Assembly: GCF_003173735.1 (NCBI RefSeq)
Contig: NZ_CP029551.1
Location: 685,001-749,000, forward strand
Length of the DNA stretch: 64,000 bases
Reading direction: 5' to 3'
Source: Methylobacterium radiodurans
GTDB lineage: Bacteria > Pseudomonadota > Alphaproteobacteria > Rhizobiales > Beijerinckiaceae
The position numbers and the translations under genes were made by a program. The notes beneath the pieces are model-generated. The model was not told the origin of the DNA. It was given only the letters and a program-made list of their open reading frames with translations, and searched no databases. The stretch's first letter is position 1; every line of letters starts with the position of its first letter. Shown here one piece after another: positions 33,767-43,066 of the stretch.

Positions 33767-34276
33767 TCAGGCCTCGCCCTCGGTCTCGAACAGCACGGCG
33801 TCGAGGGCTTCGCGGGCCGTCTTGCCGGCCCAGAGGACGAACTGGAAGGCCTGATAGTAGCGCTCGCAGGCATCGACCGCCGACTTCATCAGCGTGGCGC
33901 ATTGCGGGTGCGTCGGGATGATCCCGCCCGTCAGCAGGAGCGCGTGGCGGAACATCACCACGTTGTCGCTCGACCAGAGGTCGAAATGGCCGATCCAGAG
34001 CTGCTCGTTGACCAGCGCGATCAGCCGCAGCACCTCGACGCGCTGGCGCTCCGGCACCTTGAGGTCGAAGGCGCAGGCGACGTGCAGCGCCTCCATGTCC
34101 TCGATCCAGGTGAAGGCGAGGTGGTAGTCCGTCCAGCGCCCGGGGCTGGTGACGGACATCTCGTCGGTCTCGGCCCGGTCGAAGATCCAGTCGCGCAGGG
34201 AGGCCAGGCGCTCGACCACGTCGAGCGGGTGCTCGATCCGGTCCTGGTCTTCGATGTCGACGTGAAGCTGGGGCAT
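33767..34276 (-). CDS. YbjN domain-containing protein
   Basis: This 169-residue protein is the alphaproteobacterial YbjN-domain type: RIEHPLDVVERLASLRDWIF, WTDYHLAFTWIEDMEALHVA, CAFDLKVPERQRVEVLRLIA, then NEQLWIGHFDLWSSDNVVMF and ACERYYQAFQFVLWAGKT. YbjN domains resemble type III secretion chaperones and are linked to stress and motility in E. coli; the role in alphaproteobacteria is unknown. The ATG at 34276 (MPQLHVDIEDQD) is chosen because conservation begins just after it; upstream in-frame sequence is not conserved. It sits directly before proC in one operon. Confidence 0.88.
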   Translation of the reverse strand: MPQLHVDIEDQDRIEHPLDVVERLASLRDWIFDRAETDEMSVTSPGRWTDYHLAFTWIEDMEALHVACAFDLKVPERQRVEVLRLIALVNEQLWIGHFDLWSSDNVVMFRHALLLTGGIIPTHPQCATLMKSAVDACERYYQAFQFVLWAGKTAREALDAVLFETEGEA

Positions 34277-34565
34277 GACGATCCGGACTGGCGGCCGGGG
34301 TCCGGCCGCAGTGGCATGATGTTGGTAATGCAACCGAGCGTCCAAACGCGCCCCAACGCAGTAAAGCTCGACCATCCGGGGTCTTGAGCGATGATGCGAC
34401 GGGTCACGTTCTGTCGGTCATCGGTGCGCTCGGGCGAATCAGAACCTGACCGACTATAGACCGGGCGGGAGTCGCGACACAAAGCGGGCCGCCCGTCCGG
34501 TGAACAGGAAACGGAACCGCGGGCGCCGCTTCCCTGTGCAAAAGCCGAGCGCCCAGCGGCCCGGC

Positions 34566-34850
34566 TCAGACGCCCTCGCTCGCCCCCGCCGCGCTGCCGG
34601 CCCTGTCCCCGAGCTTGCCCTCCAGCACGGCGACGCGGGCGGCGAGCGCCTCGTTCTGGGTGCGTAGCGTGCTCACGAGGTCGCGCAGCACGTCGACCTC
34701 CTCGCGCGAGGCGATGTCCATGTCGCGGATCAGGCGCTCGAACTGAGCGCGGACCACGGTCTCGGCCTCCCGGCGCACGCCCTGCGCGGCCCCGGCCGCG
34801 TCGGTCATGATCCGGGCGAAATCGTCGAACAGGCGGTTGGAGGGGGGCAT
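34566..34850 (-). CDS. ubiK: Accessory factor UbiK family protein
   Basis: This 94-residue BMFP-domain protein has NRLFDDFARIMTDAAGAAQG, VRREAETVVRAQFERLIRDM and the C-terminal coiled coil REEVDVLRDLVSTLRTQNEA. UbiK-type proteins are helical trimers that assist the UbiJ/Ubi complex in ubiquinone synthesis, or bind membranes in BMFP. The coiled coil and amphipathic N-terminal helix are intact. The C-terminus is short and Gly/Ala-rich. It lies upstream of ybjN-proC, a frequent neighbourhood in Hyphomicrobiales, but is separated from ybjN by about 290 bases that show no gene and probably hold the ybjN promoter. Confidence 0.85.
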   Translation of the reverse strand: MPPSNRLFDDFARIMTDAAGAAQGVRREAETVVRAQFERLIRDMDIASREEVDVLRDLVSTLRTQNEALAARVAVLEGKLGDRAGSAAGASEGV

Positions 34851-35034
34851 GGTCGTCTCCCAGGGCGCCGGACGTGCGGCTTGGCTCTGCGGGCCGGCAT
34901 CTCACGCGGGGGGCCCGGAAGGGAATCCCGGACGGCCGCGGCAATCTGCCTGCATCCACAGGCGCCGCTCCGCCAGTCCTCTGATAAGGAAACGGGGCCC
35001 CGAAGGACCCCGATCCGTCGCGCGAGCGCGCTGC

Positions 35035-35295
35035 TCACATGTTGCGCATCATGTGCCGGCGCATCATCCGGCGCTCCATGTGCCGGCGCACTGCCCGGCG
35101 CTCCATGCGGCGCTCCATGTGCCGGCGCATCGCGCGGCGCTCCATGCGGCGCTCCATCGGGGTCATCTGCACGTGCGTGACGGCGTCGGGCGCGGTGACG
35201 CCCGCGGGGATGCCGGGGGCCGCGGAGGCCGGACCGGCGAGGGCGGCGGCCCCCATCGCGGCGGCGACGGCGACGGCGAAGGTCAGTTTCCTCAC
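35035..35295 (-). CDS. Exported Met/Arg/His-repeat protein
   Basis: This 86-residue protein has a signal peptide (VRKLTFAVAVAAAMGAAALA, cut near ASA-AP) and a short linker. The C-terminal 45 residues are built of MERRMERRAMRRHMERR-like repeats, made only of Met, Glu, Arg, His and Ala. The coding DNA shows matching 12-15 base repeats of CGGCGCTCCATG type. GTG 35295 has AGGAAAC upstream. I do not recognise a family. Met and His richness hints at copper or other metal binding in the periplasm, and Arg richness at binding of acidic polymers; both are inference. It stands alone between phoH and ubiK. Confidence 0.7.
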   Translation of the reverse strand: MRKLTFAVAVAAAMGAAALAGPASAAPGIPAGVTAPDAVTHVQMTPMERRMERRAMRRHMERRMERRAVRRHMERRMMRRHMMRNM

Positions 35296-35427
35296 GAGAG
35301 TTTCCTGGTCTCGAATATCCGGGCGCGGCACCCGGTTCATCCTCCCGTGCGGGAGGTTCGGAGCAGATTCTCGTGCCCAGCGGGCACGACGGACCACCGC
35401 AGGAGCCCGCCGTGCCCAACCCTTCAA

Positions 35428-36144
35428 TCAGAGATTGGTTTCTTCAAAAGCCTTCACCCACTCGGCGCAGATGCCCGAGCGGACGATGTCGTCGCGGGTG
35501 AACTCCACCACCGGGATCGGCATCATCCGGCTCTTCACGAGGTGGATCACGGTGCGCAGGCCGGATGTCTCGCGCAGGTCCGTCTGCGAGACGTCGCCGT
35601 TGATGATCACCTGGCAATCGTCGCCGATGCGGGTGAGGAACATCTTGATCTCGGCGGTGGTGGTGTTCTGCGCCTCGTCGAGGATCACGAGGCAGTTCTT
35701 GAAGGTGCGCCCGCGCATCACCTCGAAGGGCACGATCTCGATGTCGCCGGTCTTCAGCGCGATCTCGAAGGCGGCCTGGCCCATGCGCTCCTTCATGGCC
35801 TCGGTGAGGGGCGCCACCCAGGGGGCGATCTTGTCTTCCAGGGTTCCGGGAAAGAAGCCGAGCGAGCGGCCCGAGGGGACGTTCGGCCGCGTGATCACGA
35901 CCTTGGCGATGCGGCGCTGACGGAGCTGGTCGGCAGCGCGGGTGCCGGCGATGAAGGTCTTGCCCGTTCCGGCGGGCCCCAGGACGATGACTTGCGCGTG
36001 CCTGGCGAGGGCGTCGAGATATTCGCCTTGTCTGTCGGTCAGGGGTTGAATCGGGCTTAAACAACGTTCCTCGTCGAACCGGGTCCGGTGCACCCGGGCA
36101 CCGCGATCTTCCACCAGCTCAAGTCGTGCGCGCCGTCTTTTCAT
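35428..36144 (-). CDS. PhoH family ATPase
   Basis: This 238-residue protein has the PhoH domain: PIQPLTDRQGEYLDALARHA, Walker A GPAGTGKTF, ITRPNVPSGRSLGFFPGTLE, Walker B CLVILDEAQNTT, and NGDVSQTDL with an Arg finger-like RETSG. It is the short, single-domain PhoH type without KH or PIN domains. PhoH proteins are ATPases related to helicase cores, linked to RNA handling and phosphate stress. The N-terminal 35 residues are basic (MKRRRARLELVEDRGARVHR). The ATG at 36144 has GGAG about ten bases upstream. No pho box was found, and no ybeY or ybeZ partners are adjacent. Confidence 0.9.
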   Translation of the reverse strand: MKRRRARLELVEDRGARVHRTRFDEERCLSPIQPLTDRQGEYLDALARHAQVIVLGPAGTGKTFIAGTRAADQLRQRRIAKVVITRPNVPSGRSLGFFPGTLEDKIAPWVAPLTEAMKERMGQAAFEIALKTGDIEIVPFEVMRGRTFKNCLVILDEAQNTTTAEIKMFLTRIGDDCQVIINGDVSQTDLRETSGLRTVIHLVKSRMMPIPVVEFTRDDIVRSGICAEWVKAFEETNL

Positions 36145-36527
36145 CGATCAACACTCCACCTGGACTTGCCAATCTGGAACTGTCACTGCGCCGTCGTCGA
36201 AAACCTTTTATTCAGACCTGTTTCGCCCTTTGCACCTCAATGGTGGACCGTGTTCACGGGTTCCATCGCGGCCGCAGATGCCTGTGCAAACCGGCACGTC
36301 TCAGGCAAGCAACGGCCGCACCAAGCCAGCGCGCGTGCGCGAGCTTGGGAGTAGCTGTTGCAATTCGGAGACGATCTTGAGGGCGGTGCCGGATCAGGCG
36401 CTGCCGCGCCGCGGGGTGGACACAGGATGACACGGCATCCGTCACGCCCTCGATCCTGACTCGCCGCGAGGCGATTCCGGCCGGTCCTGCCGCCCTGAAA
36501 AGTCCGGGCTTGAGCCGGCGGGACAGC
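36145..36527. other. Intergenic region between uvrD stop and phoH start
   Basis: About 380 bases with no supported gene on either strand. The part nearest phoH (36145-36240) is less GC-rich and probably contains its promoter. The rest shows no strong hairpin, repeat or operator to the eye. Confidence 0.5.
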
Positions 36528-38888
36528 TCACCCCGGCTGGAGGAAGCTGTCGAGCACCATCTTCCGGCCGGCCTTGTCGAAGTCAACGGTCAGCTTGTTG
36601 CCGTCGACCCCCGCGACGGTGCCGGGCCCGAACTTGGTGTGGAAGACCCGCTGGCCGCCCTGGAAGGCCGAGGCGCTGCCGGTGGATTTCGCCACCAGTT
36701 CGCCCTCGATCTGGCGGGGACCGCCGGAACCTCGGCCGGACGAGGCGCCGAAGCCGCGCCCGTTGGTCGCGGCCTGCGCCCGCTGCCAGCCGGGCGTGCC
36801 GTAGGAGGAGCCGAAGGGCGCCGGGTTGCGGTCGAAGCGGGAGGCGCCCGCCGAGAAATGCGCCGGAGCCTCGACCACGTCGACGGAGGCCTCGGGCAGC
36901 TCGTCGATGAAGCGCGAGGGGATGGTCGAGGACCACAGCCCGTGGATGCGGCGGTTGACCGCGAATGACAGCTTGGCGCGCTTGCGCGCCCGGGTCAGGC
37001 CGACATGGGCGAGGCGGCGCTCCTCCTCGAGCCCCGCCCGCCCGCTCTCGTCGAGCGCCCGCTGATTCGGGAACAGGCCGTCCTCCCAGCCGGGCAGGAA
37101 CACGGTGTCGAACTCTAGGCCCTTGGCGGCGTGGAGCGTCATCAGCGAGACGCGCTCGGCCCCTTCCGCCTCGGAGGCCTCCATCACCAGCGAGACGTGT
37201 TCCAGGAAGCCCGCGAGATCCGGGAACTCCTCCATGGAGCGGACGAACTCCTTGAGGTTCTCCAGGCGCCCGGCCGCGTCCGCCGAGCGGTCCTTCTGCC
37301 ACATCTCGGTGTAGCCGGATTCCTCCAGGATGGTCTGCGCCACCTCGGAATGGGGCTGGCTCTCGACCGAGCGGGCCCAGCGGGAGAAGCTTTCGGTCAA
37401 CGCGCGCAGGGTCGAGCGCACGCGGGGCTTCAGTTCGTCGGTCTCGCAGAGGCGCCGGGCGGCGAGCAGCAAGGGCACGCGCTCGGCGCGGGCATAGGCG
37501 TGGAGTTGCTGGAGCGTGGCATCGCCCAGGCCGCGCTTGGGCGTATTGACGATGCGCTCGAAGGCGAGGTCGTCGGCCGAGTTTGCGGTGACGCGCAGGT
37601 AGGCCAGCGCGTCGCGGATCTCGGCCCGCTCGTAGAAGCGCGGGCCGCCGACCACCCGGTAGGGCAGGCCGAGCTGGACGAAGCGGTCCTCGATCTCGCG
37701 CATCTGGGCGGAGATGCGCACCAGCACGGCGATCTCGGAGAGGGGGTGCTTCTTCCCCTGCAGCCGCTCGATCGCCTCGGCGATCTGGCGCGCCTCCTCC
37801 TCCGAATCCCAGGCGCCCGTCACGGTGACGCGCTCGCCCGGCTCGTCGTCGGTGCGCAGCGTCTTGCCGAGCCGCCCCTCGTTCCGGGCGATCAGCCCGG
37901 AGGCGGCGGCCAGGATGTGCCCGGTCGAGCGGTAGTTGCGCTCCAGCCGCACCACGACGGCGCCCGGGAAGTCGTGCTCGAAGCGCAGGATGTTGTCGAC
38001 CTCGGCCCCGCGCCAGCCGTAGATCGACTGGTCGTCGTCGCCCACGCAGGCGACGTTGCGGTGTCCCTGCGCCAGCAGGCGCAGCCAGAGGTACTGGGCG
38101 ACGTTGGTGTCCTGGTACTCGTCCACCAGGATGTAGCGGAAGCGGCTCTGGTAGTTCTGCAGGATGTCCGGATTCTCGCGCCAGAGCTTGAGGCAGAGCA
38201 GCAGCAGGTCGCCGAAGTCGACGGCGTTGAGCGTCGCGAGCCGGGCCTGGTAGGCGGTGTAGAGCGCGGCCCCCTTGCCGAAGGCGAAGGCCTGCCCCTC
38301 CCCCGCCGGGACCTGCTCGGGCCCGAGGCCCCGGTTCTTCCAGCCGTCGATGGCGTGGCTCAAGGCGCGGGCGGGCCAGCGCTTCTCGTCCACGTTCTGG
38401 TCGAGGATGACCTGCTTCATCAGGCGGAGCTGGTCGTCGGTGCCGAGGATGGTGAAGTCGGATTTCAGCCCGACGAGCTCGGCGTGGCGGCGCAGGATCT
38501 TGGTGCCGATGGCATGGAAGGTGCCGAGCCAGGGCATGCCCTCGCCCGCCGGCCCGATCAGGGTGCCGATGCGGTGCTTCATCTCCCGGGCGGCCTTGTT
38601 GGTGAAGGTCACCGCCAGGATGTCGTAGGGCCGGGCGCGCCCCGTCGCGATCAGGTGAGCGATGCGGGTGGTGAGAACCCGGGTCTTGCCGGTACCGGCG
38701 CCCGCCAGCACCAGGACCGGCCCCTCCGTGGTCTCGACCGCGCGGCGCTGCTCCGGGTTCAGCCCGTCGAGGTAGGCGGCCGCGTCCGGGCGCAGCCCGC
38801 CCATTGCGCGGGCGGAGATCGAGCTGCCGGCACCCTGGGACCCGGCGGCCCCGGCGGCACTGGAAGCGGCGTGCGGAGGGTTCTGCAT
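36528..38888 (-). CDS. UvrD/PcrA-type ATP-dependent DNA helicase
   Basis: This 786-residue superfamily 1A helicase has LNPEQRRAVETTEGPVLVLA, Walker A GAGTGKTRVLTTR, TFTNKAAREMKHRI, the Walker B DEYQDTN, GDDDQSIYGWRGAE, ERNYRST, and the late motifs VSLMTLHAAKGLEFDTVFLP and VGLTRARKR. It unwinds DNA 3' to 5' in repair and replication restart. The Gly/Arg/Ser-rich linker near 690-735 and the C-terminal FHTKFGPGTVAGVDGNKLTV form the PcrA/UvrD C-terminal domain. The ATG at 38888 has AGGGAGG seven bases upstream. Length is normal. No operon partner is evident. Confidence 0.93.
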   Translation of the reverse strand: MQNPPHAASSAAGAAGSQGAGSSISARAMGGLRPDAAAYLDGLNPEQRRAVETTEGPVLVLAGAGTGKTRVLTTRIAHLIATGRARPYDILAVTFTNKAAREMKHRIGTLIGPAGEGMPWLGTFHAIGTKILRRHAELVGLKSDFTILGTDDQLRLMKQVILDQNVDEKRWPARALSHAIDGWKNRGLGPEQVPAGEGQAFAFGKGAALYTAYQARLATLNAVDFGDLLLLCLKLWRENPDILQNYQSRFRYILVDEYQDTNVAQYLWLRLLAQGHRNVACVGDDDQSIYGWRGAEVDNILRFEHDFPGAVVVRLERNYRSTGHILAAASGLIARNEGRLGKTLRTDDEPGERVTVTGAWDSEEEARQIAEAIERLQGKKHPLSEIAVLVRISAQMREIEDRFVQLGLPYRVVGGPRFYERAEIRDALAYLRVTANSADDLAFERIVNTPKRGLGDATLQQLHAYARAERVPLLLAARRLCETDELKPRVRSTLRALTESFSRWARSVESQPHSEVAQTILEESGYTEMWQKDRSADAAGRLENLKEFVRSMEEFPDLAGFLEHVSLVMEASEAEGAERVSLMTLHAAKGLEFDTVFLPGWEDGLFPNQRALDESGRAGLEEERRLAHVGLTRARKRAKLSFAVNRRIHGLWSSTIPSRFIDELPEASVDVVEAPAHFSAGASRFDRNPAPFGSSYGTPGWQRAQAATNGRGFGASSGRGSGGPRQIEGELVAKSTGSASAFQGGQRVFHTKFGPGTVAGVDGNKLTVDFDKAGRKMVLDSFLQPG

Positions 38889-39040
38889 GGGATCCTCCCT
38901 GGACCAAAACGCGAACGGCGTCGAGGGCCGGCGCCCGGCCCGGACAGGCCGTGCCGGCTCGTGTCGCGGGCCCTGCGCAGGAACCCGGCGGGTGCTCGCA
39001 CGTCGTTCCTGCATACGATCACGGCAACAGGAGGATCGCC

Positions 39041-39280
39041 ATGCGCCTCGCACACGTCACCCTCGCCGCCATCCTGGCGCTCGCCGCCGGACCGGCCTCA
39101 GCCCAGGTCCTGTCGAACCCGACTTCGACCAACCAGGCGCTGACCAACCAGAGCAACAGCCGGTCCAACCAGATCGGCACCACGAGCCAGAACAACGCCG
39201 CCCGCATGGAGATGCAGCGGAGCCAGACGGCACAGCCGCCGGCCCCGCCGAGCGGCGTCGTGGGCGCGCCGCGGCGCTAG
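39041..39280 (+). CDS. Small exported Asn/Gln/Ser-rich protein
   Basis: This 79-residue protein has a strong ribosome site (AGGAGG, seven bases before ATG) and a clear signal peptide (MRLAHVTLAAILALAAGPAS, cut after AQ near residue 22). The mature part is polar, with TNQALTNQSNSRSNQIGTTS and a Pro-rich tail, and has no Cys or hydrophobic segment. I do not recognise a family. It may be a disordered periplasmic or secreted peptide. It lies divergent from the helicase gene and converges on the DHH gene. Confidence 0.7.
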   Translation: MRLAHVTLAAILALAAGPASAQVLSNPTSTNQALTNQSNSRSNQIGTTSQNNAARMEMQRSQTAQPPAPPSGVVGAPRR

Positions 39281-39315
39281 GGGCGCCTCGACCCGACCCG
39301 CTCCGCAAGGCCGTG

Positions 39316-40473
39316 TCAGCCCTTCAGGGCGCGAAGCGCCGCGAAGGGGCTGGCATCGGGATCGGGCGCGGGCGGGTTCAGCACAGGCTCGACCTGCGCC
39401 AGCGCGTCGGCGAGCGAGAAGGCCGCCCCGCTCTGGAGCCGGCCGCCGGCCGCGTCCCGGTGGCCGCCGCCGCGGAACTTGCGCGCGCCGTCGAGCGCCG
39501 TCTCGTTGTTCGAGCGGAAGGAGAGCGTGCCGACCCGCTGCACGTTGACGACGCGGCGGGCCCGGCCGGCCTCCATGATCAGGTCGGAGATGCGCTGGAA
39601 GGCGCCCGAATCGAGCCCGAAGGAGAGCAGCGTGCCGTCCGAGAGCGGCCGGAACAGCTCCTCCGAGCGGGCGAGCGCGCGGGCGACGCGCATGCGGGTG
39701 GTGAGGGCCGCGTCGTCGTCGGGATCGCCCGCCATCAGGTCGTCGACGAGGCGGAGGCGCACGGCACCCAGCCGGGCCTCGATCTCGGCCGGGCTGAGAC
39801 CCTCGCGCAGCAGCGCGGCGAGCGCCAGGAGCAGGCCGCTCAGGAAGCGGTCGTGCCAGGGATGGCCCACCGGGATCAGGGTCGAGACGTTGTCCCAGAA
39901 GGCCTCGTCGAGGGCGAGGCCGCCCAGAAACTCCGGTCGGTCCTTGCGCCAGAGATCGAGGGCGTCGACCGCCGCGACGAGGCTCGCGAGGTCGGCGTCG
40001 CCCTCGCCGGCCTCCGGCGCGTAGAGCGCGCGCTGCTCGTAGGCCATCCGGGTGGCGCAGCGCTCCGTGTCGATCAGCACGACGGTGTCCGGGTCGCCGG
40101 CATCGAAGCGCTTCAGGGCGGGCCGCTCGGGATCGTCCTGCGGCTCCAGCTTCTGGGCGCGCAGCTGGTCGATCGAGGAGGCGTGGTGGTCGAGCACCAC
40201 GAGGCGATGGCGCCGCTCGGCCTCGCGCTTCAGGTTCATCTGCGCGAAGCGGCGGATGAAGGTGACGGCGACCTCCTCCAGGCCCAGATCGGTGAGGATC
40301 AGCAGCTCGGGCGCCTTCGTGCGCTCCAGCCGCTTCAGCTCGGTCTCGACCACCGGCCCAACATCCGAGTAGCGCGGGATGTGCACCACCCGCCGCACGT
40401 CGCGGAACCGGCCGACGACCGTCGAGGCGCCGTAGCCGTCGAGGTCGTGATGCGTGAGTTGGGTGGCGTTCAA
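39316..40473 (-). CDS. DHH/DHHA1-family phosphoesterase
   Basis: This 385-residue protein opens with the metal-binding THHDLDGYGASTVVGRF, in which DLDGYGA corresponds to the family DxDG motif, and continues with LTDLGLEE, the DHH signature LVVLDHHASS, and the DHHA1 segment FRGGGHRDAAGGRL near the C-terminus. Members hydrolyse phosphodiesters such as nanoRNA or cyclic dinucleotides, or single-stranded DNA; the exact substrate is unknown. The start is a TTG at 40473 with GAGGAGA upstream, which places the first conserved motif at residue 7. It is followed closely upstream by the VOC gene on the same strand, so an operon is likely. Confidence 0.85.
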   Translation of the reverse strand: MNATQLTHHDLDGYGASTVVGRFRDVRRVVHIPRYSDVGPVVETELKRLERTKAPELLILTDLGLEEVAVTFIRRFAQMNLKREAERRHRLVVLDHHASSIDQLRAQKLEPQDDPERPALKRFDAGDPDTVVLIDTERCATRMAYEQRALYAPEAGEGDADLASLVAAVDALDLWRKDRPEFLGGLALDEAFWDNVSTLIPVGHPWHDRFLSGLLLALAALLREGLSPAEIEARLGAVRLRLVDDLMAGDPDDDAALTTRMRVARALARSEELFRPLSDGTLLSFGLDSGAFQRISDLIMEAGRARRVVNVQRVGTLSFRSNNETALDGARKFRGGGHRDAAGGRLQSGAAFSLADALAQVEPVLNPPAPDPDASPFAALRALKG

Positions 40474-40495
40474 ACCGTGTCTCCTCGCGGGCGGC

Positions 40496-41134
40496 TCAGG
40501 CCAGCGTGCGCGGGCCCGACGGCGTCTCGATCTCCGCCGTGTAGCGGAATACGGGACCTTCGCGAATCTCCGGCGAGTCGATGAGGCCGATCTCCCGGTA
40601 GAGGGCGGCAGCCGCCTCCGGGTCGGGATGGTCGAGCCGGAAGGCGAGGAGCCGCGCGCCGAGATTCGGCATGGCGCGGGCCGGATTGCCCTCCGGACCC
40701 CACGCCATCAGGCAGGGCGCGAGGCCGTCGAGCGGCAGCGCGCCGTCGTCGCGCACGCCGAAACGCCAAGCGAGCGCGCCGCGCGTCATGCGGGCCGGGC
40801 GGCCGAACAGGCCGGGCCGCTGAGCCACCGCGCCGTCGAGGTCGTCCGTGCGCGCCACGAAGGCCCGCAGGCGCCGTCCGGCCTCCCAATCGGCCCGCAC
40901 CCCGCCCGCATCGTCGAGGCCGAACCAGCGCGGGCGGCCGGGATGGGGCGCCTTGGGATCGACCGCGATCACTTCGAGGAAGAGCGCCTCGCCGAGGCGC
41001 AGCAGGTGGTTGCGCGTGCCCATCTCGCGGTGGCGCCCGCCCTCGGGAATGTCGAGCTCGAGGCTCTCGCGGACATGGGCGATTCCTTCCGCGAGGGTGG
41101 GGGCGACGACAGCGAGGTGGTCGAGGGTGAGCAT
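40496..41134 (-). CDS. VOC-family (glyoxalase-like) protein
   Basis: This 212-residue protein has the glyoxalase-like domain of the Glyoxalase_3 type: LTLDHLAVVAPTLAEGIAHV with its first metal His, GGRHREMGTRNHLLRLGEAL, and FLEVIAVDP with a Glu ligand. The C-terminal half continues with FRLDHPDPEAAAALYREIGL. The fold supports metal-dependent chemistry on small molecules, but the substrate is unknown. It precedes the DHH gene by 22 bases and follows the next small gene by 15, so the three leftward genes are likely one operon. Length is normal for the family. Confidence 0.82.
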   Translation of the reverse strand: MLTLDHLAVVAPTLAEGIAHVRESLELDIPEGGRHREMGTRNHLLRLGEALFLEVIAVDPKAPHPGRPRWFGLDDAGGVRADWEAGRRLRAFVARTDDLDGAVAQRPGLFGRPARMTRGALAWRFGVRDDGALPLDGLAPCLMAWGPEGNPARAMPNLGARLLAFRLDHPDPEAAAALYREIGLIDSPEIREGPVFRYTAEIETPSGPRTLA

Positions 41135-41149
41135 GCGGGTCCTTCGCGG

Positions 41150-41404
41150 TTACAGCCCCTTGCGCAGCTGATCGTGCACGAAGGCCAGGAAAGCGAGAAA
41201 CTCCTTCGCTTCGAAGAAGATCACGTCGGATCCGGTCAGGCCCCAGAGCTTGCGCAGCTCGTCCGGCGACAGGTCGCTCTGCAGGACCTGTCCGATGAAA
41301 TCGCGCAGGCGTCGGCGTTCCTCACCTTTGAAGTTCCGCAGGGCAGAGTGGGCGGCGTCCCTCAGGCCGTCGTGTTCAAGGTCGGTGTCCTGATGGAACC
41401 GCAT
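41150..41404 (-). CDS. Small conserved-looking protein of unknown function
   Basis: This 84-residue soluble protein opens MRFHQDTDLEHDGLRDAAHS and continues with a basic-acidic helical part (EERRRLRDFIGQVLQSDLSP, then DELRKLWGLTGSDVIFFEAK) ending EFLAFLAFVHDQLRKGL. The sequence looks like a folded all-helical domain. I do not recognise a family. An upstream in-frame GTG at 41518 would add 38 Arg/Lys-rich residues; that region looks unconserved, so ATG 41404 is chosen with modest confidence. It is the first gene of the set running into the VOC and DHH genes. Confidence 0.6.
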   Translation of the reverse strand: MRFHQDTDLEHDGLRDAAHSALRNFKGEERRRLRDFIGQVLQSDLSPDELRKLWGLTGSDVIFFEAKEFLAFLAFVHDQLRKGL

Positions 41405-41580
41405 GCCGAAAGACCGGAATTCCGGGGTCGGCGGCAGGCGGCCGAGCCGCTTCTTCGTCCGGTTCCGCTTCTTCGTCCTCTGGCCCACAGCGATCAGCCC
41501 GATCCGCGCCTGCGCCACCGATCCTAGGCGAGGACTTTCCGCCGGCCCAAGCCGCGATGCCGACCTTGGAACGCGAAACG

Positions 41581-41605
41581 CCGGAGCCCCTTCCAGGGCC
41601 CCGGC
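41581..41605 (-). terminator. Possible terminator downstream of glnA
   Basis: On the minus strand CCGGGGCCC and GGGGCTCCGG flank a short loop and are followed by CGTTTCG. The stem is imperfect and the T run short. It lies 49 bases past the glnA stop. Confidence 0.45.
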
Positions 41606-41653
41606 GCCGCGTTCCGTCCTGACAGGCCGGGCGTCGCCGCCCGGCCCGTCCGC

Positions 41654-43066
41654 TCAGAGCGAGTAGTACTGCACGAACTCGATCGGGTGGGGGGTCATCT
41701 CGTAGCGCAGCACCTCGGTCATCTTCAGCTCGATGAACGAGTCGATCTGGTCGTCCGAGAACACGCCGCCGGCCTTGAGGAAGTCCCGGTCCTTGTCGAG
41801 GCTCTGGAGGGCCTCACGGAGCGAGCCGCACACGGTCGGGATCTGCTTCAGCTCGCGCGGGGGCAGGTCGTACAGATCCTTGTCCATCGCCGGACCCGGA
41901 TCGATCTTGTTGAGGATGCCGTCGAGGCCGGCCATCAGCAGCGCCGAGAAGGCGAGGTAGGGGTTCGCCATCGGGTCGGGGAAGCGGACCTCGACGCGCT
42001 TGGCCTTCGGGTTCGTCGTCCACGGGATGCGGCAGGAGGCCGAGCGGTTGCGGGCCGAGTAGGCCAGCAGCACCGGGGCCTCGTAGCCCGGGACAAGGCG
42101 CTTGTAGGAGTTGGTCGAGGGGTTGGTGAAGGCGTTCAAGGCCTTGGCGTGCTTGATGATGCCGCCGATGTACCAGAGGCATTCCTGGGAGAGATCGGCG
42201 TACTTGTCGCCCGCGAAGAGCGGCTTGCCGTTCTTCCAGATCGACTGGTGCACGTGCATGCCGGAGCCGTTGTCGCCGTAGACGGGCTTGGGCATGAAGG
42301 TCGCGGTCTTGCCGTAGCTCTGCGCCACGTTGTGGATGCAGTACTTGTAGATCTGCATGTGGTCGGCGAGCAGCGTCAGCGTGTCGAACTTCATGCCGAG
42401 TTCGTGCTGGGCGCTCGCCACCTCGTGGTGGTGCTTCTCGACCTTCACGCCCATCGACTGCATGGCGGCCAGCATCTCGCCGCGCATGTCCTGGGCCGAA
42501 TCCTGAGGCGGTACCGGGAAGTAGCCGCCCTTGGTCTGCACCCGGTGGCCGAGGTTGCCGCCCTCGTAGTCGGTGAAGCCGTTGGTCGGAAGCTCGGTCG
42601 AGTCGAGCTGGAAGCCGGTATGGTAGGGGTCGGCGCCGAACTTCACGTCGTCGAAGACGAAGAACTCGGCCTCGGGGCCGACATAGATCGTGTCGCCGAT
42701 GCCGGTGGAGCGCAGATACGCCTCGGCGAGCTTGGCGGTCGAGCGCGGGTCGCGGGAATAGGGCTGGCCGCTGGACGGCTCCAGCACGTCGCAGACGATC
42801 GACATGGTGGAGGCGGAGAAGAACGGGTCCATGCAGGCGGTCGCCGGATCCGGCATCAGCAGCATGTCGGATTCGTTGATCGCCTTCCAGCCGGCGATCG
42901 ACGAGCCGTCGAACATGGTGCCGTCCTGGAAGATCTCGTCGTCGACGAGCGAGACGTCGAAGGTGACGTGCTGCCACTTGCCCCGCGGATCCGTGAACCG
43001 GAAGTCCACGTACTTGACGTCGTTGTCCTTGATCTCCCTCAGGACATCCGCTGCGGTCTTTGCCAT
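41654..43066 (-). CDS. glnA: Glutamine synthetase type I
   Basis: This 470-residue enzyme makes glutamine from glutamate, ammonia and ATP. It has the beta-Grasp start [28 protein letters not shown], the metal-binding [25 protein letters not shown], the ATP loop [20 protein letters not shown], and the C-terminal [20 protein letters not shown]. The adenylylation Tyr is present in KDLYDLPP, so the enzyme should be controlled by GlnE. In many alphaproteobacteria glnB lies just upstream; here it does not, and 650 bases of apparently gene-less sequence precede glnA. Length is typical of GSI-beta. Confidence 0.96.
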   Translation of the reverse strand: MAKTAADVLREIKDNDVKYVDFRFTDPRGKWQHVTFDVSLVDDEIFQDGTMFDGSSIAGWKAINESDMLLMPDPATACMDPFFSASTMSIVCDVLEPSSGQPYSRDPRSTAKLAEAYLRSTGIGDTIYVGPEAEFFVFDDVKFGADPYHTGFQLDSTELPTNGFTDYEGGNLGHRVQTKGGYFPVPPQDSAQDMRGEMLAAMQSMGVKVEKHHHEVASAQHELGMKFDTLTLLADHMQIYKYCIHNVAQSYGKTATFMPKPVYGDNGSGMHVHQSIWKNGKPLFAGDKYADLSQECLWYIGGIIKHAKALNAFTNPSTNSYKRLVPGYEAPVLLAYSARNRSASCRIPWTTNPKAKRVEVRFPDPMANPYLAFSALLMAGLDGILNKIDPGPAMDKDLYDLPPRELKQIPTVCGSLREALQSLDKDRDFLKAGGVFSDDQIDSFIELKMTEVLRYEMTPHPIEFVQYYSL

